NCBI GenBank assembly: GCA_022711765.1 | Contig: JAKLEB010000001.1 | Span: forward strand, 313,186 to 377,185 | Direction: 5' to 3' | Source of the DNA: Candidatus Krumholzibacteriota bacterium | GTDB taxonomy: Bacteria > Krumholzibacteriota > Krumholzibacteriia > LZORAL124-64-63 | Length of the DNA stretch: 64,000 bases | Part shown: positions 57,235 through 64,000 of the stretch, piece after piece | How the letters are laid out: each line of letters starts with the position of its first letter | How positions within the stretch are numbered: the stretch's first letter is position 1 | Position numbers and translations under genes: made by a program | The notes under the pieces: model-generated | Database searches by the model: none | Seen by the model: the letters and a program-made list of their open reading frames with translations, nothing else | What the model was told of the DNA's origin: nothing

Positions 57235-60200
57235 CTAGCGCGCCACGGCCACGGTTTTAAACTCGGTCTGGACCTTGCCGGCCGCTTGCTCGCTGGTCAG
57301 GCGCGCCAGGTAGAGACCCGAGGCGACGTCGAGGTCCACGGTGTGCTCGTTGATCCGGCCGGCGCTGGTCGGGATGCGGAGCGCCAGGACCGTCTCGCCC
57401 TGCAGGTTGTAGATCGCGAGATCGGCCGGCCGGTCGGTCGCGCTCCAGAAGCGCACGGTCAACGCGGTCCCGACCAGGGGATTCGGATAGAAGACCGCCC
57501 GGTCGTCGCCGAGGTCGGCGGGAGTCTGCCCGGCCACCGGCCGCGCCACGCCGACCGGCCCCGAGCGCGCCGGACCGCCGCCCGGGCCGAACCAGCCCGC
57601 CGTGGCCGGTCCGCCGGCCGGCAGGGCGCGCCCGGCACAGAGCGCGAGCCGTCCGTTCGTCAGTCGCCGCTCAAGCGGCGCGCCCAGGCGGCCGCCCGCG
57701 TCCGCGAGGGCGAGCGACGCCCCCTCGCCGTCGAGCGGCGCGAGGATCAGGCCCGACGGCCCGCCGCCGCCGAAACGCAGCGGCGTCCGCAAGGTCGGCC
57801 GGCCCCGCGCGTCCAGCACGAACAGGTGCCCCCCGGCGGTCGAGAAGGCGAGCTCGTTGCCGGGACCGCCGGCGAGATCCGCGACGACCACCGGCCCGCC
57901 GACCCGGGTCGAGTCCGGCAGGGGGAACAGCGCGGCGAGATCGGCCGGGAACCCGGTCAAGGGCGTGCCGTCGTCCTGCCAGGCGAAGAGCCGGCCGCCC
58001 GTGGCGGCGATCAGGTCGAAGTGGCCGTCCCCGTCGAGATCCGCCACTGCCGGTTCGCCGGCCAGCGCCGCGCCGGGATCCGGCCAGGACTCGATGGTCC
58101 AGGCGCCGTCGGGCGCGATCCGCCAGGAGCCCTGCCCGCCCTGCGGGCCGAAGATCACGAGTCGCCAGCCCTCCGCGACCGGCACCGCGGCGACCGCGGC
58201 GGGCTCCTCGAGGCGGCCGGACCAGTTCGCCGCGCCGGATTCGAATCCGGCGGGGCCGATCGGTCGCAGGCGCCAGCCGCCGGCCGTCGCGACGAGGACC
58301 GCGGGACCGCCCGCGAGCTGGAGCACCCGCAGCGGGCAGACCGGCCGGGACGGGGCGAGATCCATGAGCGGAGCCGGATCGCCGACCGCCTCCCCGTCCT
58401 CGTCCACGAGATGTCCGTAGCCCTCGCCGTCGATCGCGAGCACGAGCCACGAGCCGCCCGCCAGGGCGACGGGTTGCGGGCCCGCGAGCAGGCTGTCGCC
58501 CACGCTGGCCGACCACAGCGGCTCGAGCGCGGCGCCGGGGCGCCAGGCGGTCACCGCGCCGTCGCACGTGCCGACCAGGAGGGTCGCGAGACCGTCCGAG
58601 TCCGCCAGCGCGGCCGGCGGGCCCGCCAGACGATCCGCGAGGGTGGCGACGGCGCCTTCGGGCAGGTCGCCGGCGCCCGCGTACGCGGGTTCGCCGCCGC
58701 TCGTCCAGGCGAACAGCAGGGGGGGCTCGCCGTCGAGCGGCGCGTCGACGCCGAAGACGAGCGCGCGGCCGTCCGTCCCCAAGAGGGGCGTCAGGCTCTG
58801 CGGGTCCAGCGCGCGCGGCGCCGGCCCGGCGACGTCGCCGGCGGGCGGCAGCGCGAGCGGCCAGCCCTCGGCCAGCGGCTCGACCGCGGCCTGCAGCGCC
58901 ATCACGGCTCCGTGCGCGGCGCCGTCGTCGGCGATGTCCCACAGGTGCAGCCCGGTCCAGCTGCGATCGAACGCGCGGCTCGTGGGAACGCCGGTCCCCT
59001 CCGCGAAGAGCTCCCGGTAGCCGCCGGGATTCCAGGGCGAGAAGGGGTCGAGCTCGCTGCCGTACCAGCCGAGGACGTAGGCGTCCAGCACGCCGATGTC
59101 CTGGATGCCGTCGGCCTCCACGAGCTTCAGGCCGTCGCCGTATCGATTGATCGTGTTGTCGGCCAGGCCGGACTCGATGCGGTCCAGGTTGACGTGCCAC
59201 ACGAGGAGGCCGCCGCCACCCACGTCCGGGACCTCGGGCAGGAAGTAGTCGTAGTAGCCGGTGTTGATGCCGGTCGTGCCGCGGCGATCCCCGGCGATCA
59301 TCGGAAACAGGCCCGTGTGGTCGTCGCTGAGGAAATACAGTCCGCCGTAGTTGCTCTCGGGATCGTACGGATCGAACGGCGTGTCCTCGACCGAGAGCGG
59401 AATCCAGCGGTTCTCCACCAGGAAGAACTCGCGCGACGAGGCGCCGCCGACGAGGACCTGCGGCTGCGCGAGGTCGAAGCGGTTGCCCGCGACCTCGTTG
59501 TGGATCGCGTAGGTCTCGCGGGACACGCCGACCGCCGGGAGCTGGAATCCGCCGCCCGTCCCGCCGGGCACGAGGTCGGTCACGACCCAGCCGAGGAACC
59601 ACTTGCACCAGGCCGAGAGCGACGGCGGCAGGATCCCGGTCACCGCCTCGCCCACCAGCTCTCCCGTGTCGGGATCCTCGTAGCCGATGACCGCGGCCAG
59701 GTTGGTGCCCGAATCCATCAGGTCCCAGACGCCGACGCTCGTCAGCCCTGTCGTCGCGTCGTAGACGTCCGGCAGGCCGAGCGCGTGGCCGAACTCGTGG
59801 TAGAGCGCGGCGGCGATGCTGCCCTTGTAGCCGTCCTGGGTGGTGGTCTCGGGAATGACCGAGCACTCCGTGAGGCTGCCGCTGGTGAGCGCCTGCGGCT
59901 CGCCGAGGGTCACGAAGAACGTCGGGATGTCGTTCGGCGTGTCCTGGGCGATGTCGCTCTGCCAGTCGCTGCCGGCGTGCGCGAAGATGATGTAGGTGAG
60001 CGGATCGTCGTCGTCGAAGTCGCCGAGGTCGACCGAGCCGTCGGCCTGCGTGCCCTCGTCCGCCGCCGTGATCATGTCGCGCACCATCGCCTCGAGCCCG
60101 TCGAGCGTCCAGAAATCCCCCGCGCCGGGACCGTAGTCCGCGACGTCGCCGAGCCGGTAGCTCCCCCGCTCGTCGTCGGGCAGCACGCGCGACTCGATGA

Positions 60201-60744
60201 CGAGGCGTCCGCCCGACTGGAACCGGTAGAATTCCGAGAGCCCGCGCAGGTGCGCCTCGAAGTACGCCCGGTCGTGCGGCTCGGGGTCGATCTGCAGCTC
60301 GGCGTCGGGGAACCGCGGTTCGAAGAAGAAGTCGCCGTCCGGCGCCATCGTCACGAGCTCGGGGTCGCGGTTCGCGTCGAAGGCGATCCGCACGAGCAGG
60401 ATCCTGAGCGTGTCCGGGTCCGCCTTGACGGCCGGCGCGAACGGCGCCTCGAAGCGCGCGGCGCCCAGGCCCCGCTCGGCCAGCCACCCCAGGCTCTTCG
60501 CCGAGATCTGCTGCCCGCCGAGCAGGTCGTGGACCACGTGCCGGCGCTCGTGGTGGACGCGTTGACGGTGGACCTCGCGGTCGATCGCCTGCTGGCCGCC
60601 CGGGCGGGACGCGAGCTCGCTCCAGCCGAGCTTGCGGACCGGCGGCCGGCCCGCGTCGCGCCCGGCGTTCGCGGCCGCGGGCGGGAAGGTCACGAGGGCG
60701 AGCAATGCGAGGGCGCACAACGAGCGACGGTCGACGGTCTGCAC
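57235..60744 (-). CDS. Secreted M6-family zinc metalloprotease with T9SS-type C-terminal domain
   Basis: 1169 residues. Start set at GTG 60744, five bases after AAGGAG; a GTG five codons earlier lacks one. Signal peptide to about residue 27 (ALALLALVTFPPAAANA). Catalytic motif HEFGHALGLPD at 316-326 with a Met-turn VWDLMDSG, fitting M6 (immune-inhibitor A-like) proteases. The second half has FG-GAP/propeller-like repeats (AVADLDGDGHFDLIAA). The tail (VFYPNPLVGTALTVRF, DLAIYNLQGETVLALR, ASGLYLARL) matches the type A T9SS sorting domain. It is probably exported and anchored by the PorU/PorV-like products encoded just upstream. Confidence 0.9.
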   Translation of the reverse strand: MQTVDRRSLCALALLALVTFPPAAANAGRDAGRPPVRKLGWSELASRPGGQQAIDREVHRQRVHHERRHVVHDLLGGQQISAKSLGWLAERGLGAARFEAPFAPAVKADPDTLRILLVRIAFDANRDPELVTMAPDGDFFFEPRFPDAELQIDPEPHDRAYFEAHLRGLSEFYRFQSGGRLVIESRVLPDDERGSYRLGDVADYGPGAGDFWTLDGLEAMVRDMITAADEGTQADGSVDLGDFDDDDPLTYIIFAHAGSDWQSDIAQDTPNDIPTFFVTLGEPQALTSGSLTECSVIPETTTQDGYKGSIAAALYHEFGHALGLPDVYDATTGLTSVGVWDLMDSGTNLAAVIGYEDPDTGELVGEAVTGILPPSLSAWCKWFLGWVVTDLVPGGTGGGFQLPAVGVSRETYAIHNEVAGNRFDLAQPQVLVGGASSREFFLVENRWIPLSVEDTPFDPYDPESNYGGLYFLSDDHTGLFPMIAGDRRGTTGINTGYYDYFLPEVPDVGGGGLLVWHVNLDRIESGLADNTINRYGDGLKLVEADGIQDIGVLDAYVLGWYGSELDPFSPWNPGGYRELFAEGTGVPTSRAFDRSWTGLHLWDIADDGAAHGAVMALQAAVEPLAEGWPLALPPAGDVAGPAPRALDPQSLTPLLGTDGRALVFGVDAPLDGEPPLLFAWTSGGEPAYAGAGDLPEGAVATLADRLAGPPAALADSDGLATLLVGTCDGAVTAWRPGAALEPLWSASVGDSLLAGPQPVALAGGSWLVLAIDGEGYGHLVDEDGEAVGDPAPLMDLAPSRPVCPLRVLQLAGGPAVLVATAGGWRLRPIGPAGFESGAANWSGRLEEPAAVAAVPVAEGWRLVIFGPQGGQGSWRIAPDGAWTIESWPDPGAALAGEPAVADLDGDGHFDLIAATGGRLFAWQDDGTPLTGFPADLAALFPLPDSTRVGGPVVVADLAGGPGNELAFSTAGGHLFVLDARGRPTLRTPLRFGGGGPSGLILAPLDGEGASLALADAGGRLGAPLERRLTNGRLALCAGRALPAGGPATAGWFGPGGGPARSGPVGVARPVAGQTPADLGDDRAVFYPNPLVGTALTVRFWSATDRPADLAIYNLQGETVLALRIPTSAGRINEHTVDLDVASGLYLARLTSEQAAGKVQTEFKTVAVAR

Positions 60745-60760
60745 TGGTGCTCCTTCCACC

Positions 60761-60786
60761 GTCCCCCGGCCGGGTGACCGGGGGAC
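60761..60786 (-). terminator. Hairpin between the PorV-like gene and the M6 protease gene
   Basis: Perfect arms GTCCCCCGG / CCGGGGGAC with an 8-base loop; an outer pair CCACCGTCC / GGACGGTGG extends the dyad. There is no U-run, so it may be an mRNA-stabilising structure rather than a terminator. Confidence 0.35.
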
Positions 60787-60829
60787 GCAGGACGGTGGCG
60801 GGCGGCAGGGGACCGGCCCGAAGTGGCGG

Positions 60830-61858
60830 CTACCAGCGGTAGCCGAGCGTGAAGCGGCTCACGCGGTCGAGCCCCTCGGCCTGCGGGACCGAGGCGAAGT
60901 CGAAGATGAGCGCCTGGCCCAGCCACTTCTTCATGTCGACGCCGAAACCGAACGTGTAGTCGGTGATGTCGCCGTACTCGGCGCTCTTGTAGCCGGCGCG
61001 CAGGAAGAGGGAGCGGTCGTAATTCCACTCGGCGCCGACGCCCCACTCCTCCTGGTCGGTCTCCAGGCCGAACGAGTACTTCTCCTTGTCGGAATTCCAC
61101 TTGTAGAGCGGCAGCTGGAAGTCGCCGACCAGGATCAGGCCCATGAACTCGGAGTTGACCAGGCCGTAGGCGAGGCCGGCGGTGATCTTGCTGGGCATCG
61201 GATCGGACTGGGCGTCGTCGACGTGCGTGATGTTCGGCCCGAGGTTCGCGATGGCCAGGGCCGTGTTGAGCTTGGTCCCGGGCACCTTGTAGAGCAGGCC
61301 GAGGTCCACGCCGAAGCTCTGGGCCGAGCCGCCCTGACCGTCCTTCACGATCTGGTCCGGGGCCAGCTTGTCGCGGAAGTACTTCACGCCCAGTCCAACG
61401 CCCAGGTCGGGCGACAGCGGAAACGCCAGGTTGCCCTGCAGGACGTACTCGTACGAGGAGAAGGTCCCGAGATCTTCCTCGTCCTCGCTGGTCGCCTGCT
61501 GCTCGCCCATGTCCAGGTAGGTGACGCTGAAACCGATCGTACCGCTGCCCATGTCGCCCGCGTAGCCGAGCCAGGTCAGGGAGATGTCTTCAGCCAGTCC
61601 GGCGGCGAGCTTCGAGTACATGAGCTGCACGTCGCTCGTCTCCGCGCGCTGGCCGAGGAACGCCATCCCGCCAGGGTTGAACCAGGCCGCGGTCGCGTCC
61701 TGCGCGAGCGCGATCCCGGCCTCGCCGAGCGCGTTGTACCGGGCGCCGATCGGAAACGACAGCACGATGGCTCCGGCACCCGAACCGGCGAACGCCGGCG
61801 CGGCGCTCCCGAAAGCGATGAGCCCCACCAGCAGGGTGGGTGTGAGATTCCGCTTCAT
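60830..61858 (-). CDS. porV: PorV/PorQ-family outer-membrane protein
   Basis: 342 residues. Signal peptide (MKRNLTPTLLVGLIAFGSAA, cleavage after AFA), then the family N-terminus GARYNALGEAGIALAQDATA and WFNPGGMAFL, as in PorV/UPF0164 and FadL-like 14-stranded barrels. It ends VSRFTLGYRW. In Bacteroidota PorV is the T9SS shuttle that delivers cargo to PorU. ATG with GGAGG upstream, 48 bases after the C25 protease gene; porU-porV adjacency is conserved in Bacteroidota. Confidence 0.85.
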   Translation of the reverse strand: MKRNLTPTLLVGLIAFGSAAPAFAGSGAGAIVLSFPIGARYNALGEAGIALAQDATAAWFNPGGMAFLGQRAETSDVQLMYSKLAAGLAEDISLTWLGYAGDMGSGTIGFSVTYLDMGEQQATSEDEEDLGTFSSYEYVLQGNLAFPLSPDLGVGLGVKYFRDKLAPDQIVKDGQGGSAQSFGVDLGLLYKVPGTKLNTALAIANLGPNITHVDDAQSDPMPSKITAGLAYGLVNSEFMGLILVGDFQLPLYKWNSDKEKYSFGLETDQEEWGVGAEWNYDRSLFLRAGYKSAEYGDITDYTFGFGVDMKKWLGQALIFDFASVPQAEGLDRVSRFTLGYRW

Positions 61859-61906
61859 CGATCCGCTACCTCCGTTGGCAAGCCACAGGACGATTGGGCG
61901 GCCGTC

Positions 61907-64000
61907 CTACCGCATGATGACGAGCTGTCCCGTCTCGCGAATCTGGTGGTCATCGGCGTCGAGGTCGCCTCGCAGTACGTAAAGATAAACGCCGTTCGCA
62001 ATTTCGTCGCCCTCGGTGTCGCGACCGTCCCATTCCAGGATGATAGGTCCGGCGGCAGCGGCGATCACCGGGACGCTGCGCACGCGACGACCGGACACCG
62101 TGTAGATGTCCCAGCGCAGGTCCATCGGTCCCGATACCTCGCAGATCAACCGGCAAGGCCCCGGCGTCGGATTGGGGAAGACGGTGGCGTTGCGGATGCC
62201 GGTCAACGACGTCGCCTCGAGCTCGAAGCTCAGGGTATCGGCGCCGACGTTGCCGAACATGTCGCTCGCGGTCATGACCACGGAGTGCGCACCGAACGCG
62301 AGATCGCCCGGCAGGGTCGTCACCAGGTTGGCGCGCGTGTAGCTGCCGGGAGCGAAGTCGACGTCGTCGGTCACGTTCGTGTAGACCCCGCTGCGGTCGA
62401 ACTCCAAGAGGACGCTGTTCGCCGGATTGCTCGCCAGGATGTTCACGCCGCTCGTGTCGTACAGCGCCGCTGTGAGCGAGTCGCCCGGGCGCACGCGGGT
62501 GCGCCCGCCCGCGAAGCCGAGCCGGATGTCCGGTCCGGCGACGTCGCCCCCGGGATCGCCGGCGACCTGGACGGCGGGGACCCGGCTGACCGCCACGTGT
62601 TCCCCTTCGGCGTCGCCGACGATGCAGCGGATCCGCCCCGACACGCCGGTCCGCATCCGGATCGGCCCCAGGAACGGGACCAGGAGGGGATCGTCGGGGA
62701 CCCCGCCGTTGCCGCGAAACGCGGGGTTGCCGAGTCGCAGCCACACCTGGTTCTGGTAGAAGTTCACGAGGACGCCCGCCTCCTCGACCCTCAACTCGTA
62801 CGTGGTGTCGGCGCCGGGTTCGACGGCGGTCCCCGCGAGGTCGATCACCACCTCGTGCACGCGGCCCGTCAGGAGCGAATCGGCGGAGGCGGCCGCGAAC
62901 CTCAGATCGTCGACGGGCAGCGGCAGGGCGATGGCCGGGTCGCCGAGGACGTTGTAGCGCATCGAATTGCGGACCGTGCTGATCGACTGCCAGTTCGCGG
63001 CCTTGGCGGCGATGAGCGCCTCGCCGAGGGTGGCCGTGGCCGAGACGTGGACATCCGGGAACAGCGCGGACCAGAACGAGTCCGAGAGCTGGTTGTTCGG
63101 GCCGATCTGGCTCACCCACGACGCCGCGATCGAACCGATCCCGCCCCCCTGCGCCGCCAGGAGGAACAGCTCGGACATCGATTGCGACGCCGGATCGTCG
63201 AACACGCCGACGTCGCAGCTGAAGGCGAGGAAGAAGAACCGCCGCTCCCCGTTCGTGAGTTCCGGGATGAAGTCGCTCAGGAAGACCTGCTCGTCGGCGA
63301 GCACGGAGGCCGCACCGTGCCCGACGTAGTAGAAGACCGTCGCGCCCGCGTCGAGCTGCTCGAGGAGCGCGCGGCGCGCTTCCGGCTTGTAGAGGCCGAC
63401 GTACGGGAAGTCCTCGAGATAGACCTTGACCAGGTCGACGGAGAGGGGCGTGTAGCGGTTGGCGAGGTTCTCCGCCTCGATCATGTGCGAGGCCTCGACG
63501 CCCGACGGCGGATTGGACGGGTTCTGCCGGAGGTCGTCGGCGCAGTACACCATCCGGTTGCGCCAGGCGCCCGCCGGGGTGTCCTCGACGTAGGCGATCG
63601 TGCGGTCCACGAGCGCCAGCGCGCTCGCCAGGCTGGTCGCGGGGAGGCGCCCGACGGCGAGGTCGGGGATATCCCAGGGGACCGGAGCCGCGGCCGGCGT
63701 GTCGAGCGCGACGAGCGATTCGTCCGCGACGTAGGGATAGGTCGCCAGGAGAGGGTGCGGGATCGAGTTCGGGAAATCCGTCAGCTGGTTGGTGGGGATC
63801 CAGTCGACGAGCTCGCTCTGGGGGTTGTGGTCCTGGTAGTTCCGGGTATCGCGGCTGGCGTCGCCGAGCAGGCAGACCCAGCGCAGGCGCTGTCCGTGCT
63901 CGAGCCAGGTCCAGCGCAGGAACTGCCGGATCCCTCGCCAGTCCTTCTGGCCGCCGCTGAAGTTCGCGAAGATGTCCTCGACCGAGACGGTCGCGGCCCG
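61907..64000 (-). CDS. Peptidase C25 (gingipain-fold), PorU-like T9SS sortase candidate, cut by the right window edge
   Basis: 697 residues are visible; the frame is open to the right edge, so the N-terminus is missing. The C25 domain has the catalytic His in FYYVGHGAASVL (visible residue 228) and Cys in FFLAFSCDVGVFDD (262), plus PDLAVGRLPA. Ig-like domains follow, then a FlgD/T9SS-type C-terminal domain (VFPNPTPGPCRL, WDGRDTEGDEIANGVYLYVL). The porV-like gene next door and this domain order favour PorU, the transpeptidase that anchors T9SS cargo, over an exported gingipain-like protease. That choice is inference. Confidence 0.8.
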   Translation of the reverse strand, partial: RAATVSVEDIFANFSGGQKDWRGIRQFLRWTWLEHGQRLRWVCLLGDASRDTRNYQDHNPQSELVDWIPTNQLTDFPNSIPHPLLATYPYVADESLVALDTPAAAPVPWDIPDLAVGRLPATSLASALALVDRTIAYVEDTPAGAWRNRMVYCADDLRQNPSNPPSGVEASHMIEAENLANRYTPLSVDLVKVYLEDFPYVGLYKPEARRALLEQLDAGATVFYYVGHGAASVLADEQVFLSDFIPELTNGERRFFFLAFSCDVGVFDDPASQSMSELFLLAAQGGGIGSIAASWVSQIGPNNQLSDSFWSALFPDVHVSATATLGEALIAAKAANWQSISTVRNSMRYNVLGDPAIALPLPVDDLRFAAASADSLLTGRVHEVVIDLAGTAVEPGADTTYELRVEEAGVLVNFYQNQVWLRLGNPAFRGNGGVPDDPLLVPFLGPIRMRTGVSGRIRCIVGDAEGEHVAVSRVPAVQVAGDPGGDVAGPDIRLGFAGGRTRVRPGDSLTAALYDTSGVNILASNPANSVLLEFDRSGVYTNVTDDVDFAPGSYTRANLVTTLPGDLAFGAHSVVMTASDMFGNVGADTLSFELEATSLTGIRNATVFPNPTPGPCRLICEVSGPMDLRWDIYTVSGRRVRSVPVIAAAAGPIILEWDGRDTEGDEIANGVYLYVLRGDLDADDHQIRETGQLVIMR

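Overview
The window is a GC-rich (by eye near 70%), gene-dense stretch of a Gram-negative-type bacterial chromosome. I support 55 protein genes; 54 lie on the minus strand, so the region reads from right to left, and the only plus-strand gene is a small DUF3467 protein. Both edges cut a gene. No rRNA, tRNA, CRISPR array, insertion sequence or prophage was seen. No gap without a gene exceeds 300 bases; the longest are 30678-30915, 38182-38370, 26692-26868 and 30097-30263, all in the type IV pilus cluster. Many genes start with GTG and many neighbours overlap as GTGA, ATGA or TGATG, which points to translational coupling.

Lipopolysaccharide-type heptose genes, a type IV pilus secretin, BamA-like and other outer-membrane barrels, a PorU-like C25 protease next to a PorV homologue, and FlgD/T9SS-type C-terminal domains suggest a diderm of the FCB assemblage outside classical Bacteroidota. 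High-GC candidate phyla such as Eisenbacteria or Krumholzibacteriota fit best, but this is inference from gene content, not a phylogenetic placement.

Layout in transcription order (right to left): 64000-49071 is an envelope/secretion block: PorU-like C25 protease (cut), PorV-like barrel, a large secreted M6 metalloprotease with a T9SS-type tail, two DUF5683-like proteins, an NHL-repeat lipoprotein, a 1133-residue unrecognised barrel and a BamA/TamA-like protein. 49020-41397 holds ligA, a DinG-type helicase, hutI and a TPR protein. 41350-38786 encodes an unusual single reading frame joining an ECF-transporter S-component-like membrane domain to an outer-membrane receptor-like barrel, followed by a ComEA-like protein. 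38181-22398 is a complete type IV pilus cluster (pilB, T, C, S, R, pilin, an ABC transporter pair, a TPR-like protein, prepilin peptidase, pilM, N, O, P, Q) in nearly the order known from Myxococcus xanthus. It contains three excellent sigma-54 promoters, matching the PilS-PilR pair encoded in it.

22323-13051 carries aroK, rsmD, coaD, an aminotransferase, obgE, dprA, a lipid-A-type acyltransferase and a three-gene ABC exporter. 13024-9746 holds the DUF3467 gene, rfaE1/rfaE2 and a cyclic 2,3-diphosphoglycerate synthetase-like protein. 9615-1 carries sucC-sucD, ndk, then the classic yceD-rpmF-plsX-fabD-fabG-acpP-fabF-rnc cluster without fabH, and a TPR protein cut by the left edge.

Several housekeeping-type promoters of the form TTG(A/C)xx-N17-TAxxxT are visible; three end so close to an ATG (yceD, aroK, the ECF-barrel gene) that leaderless mRNAs are likely.
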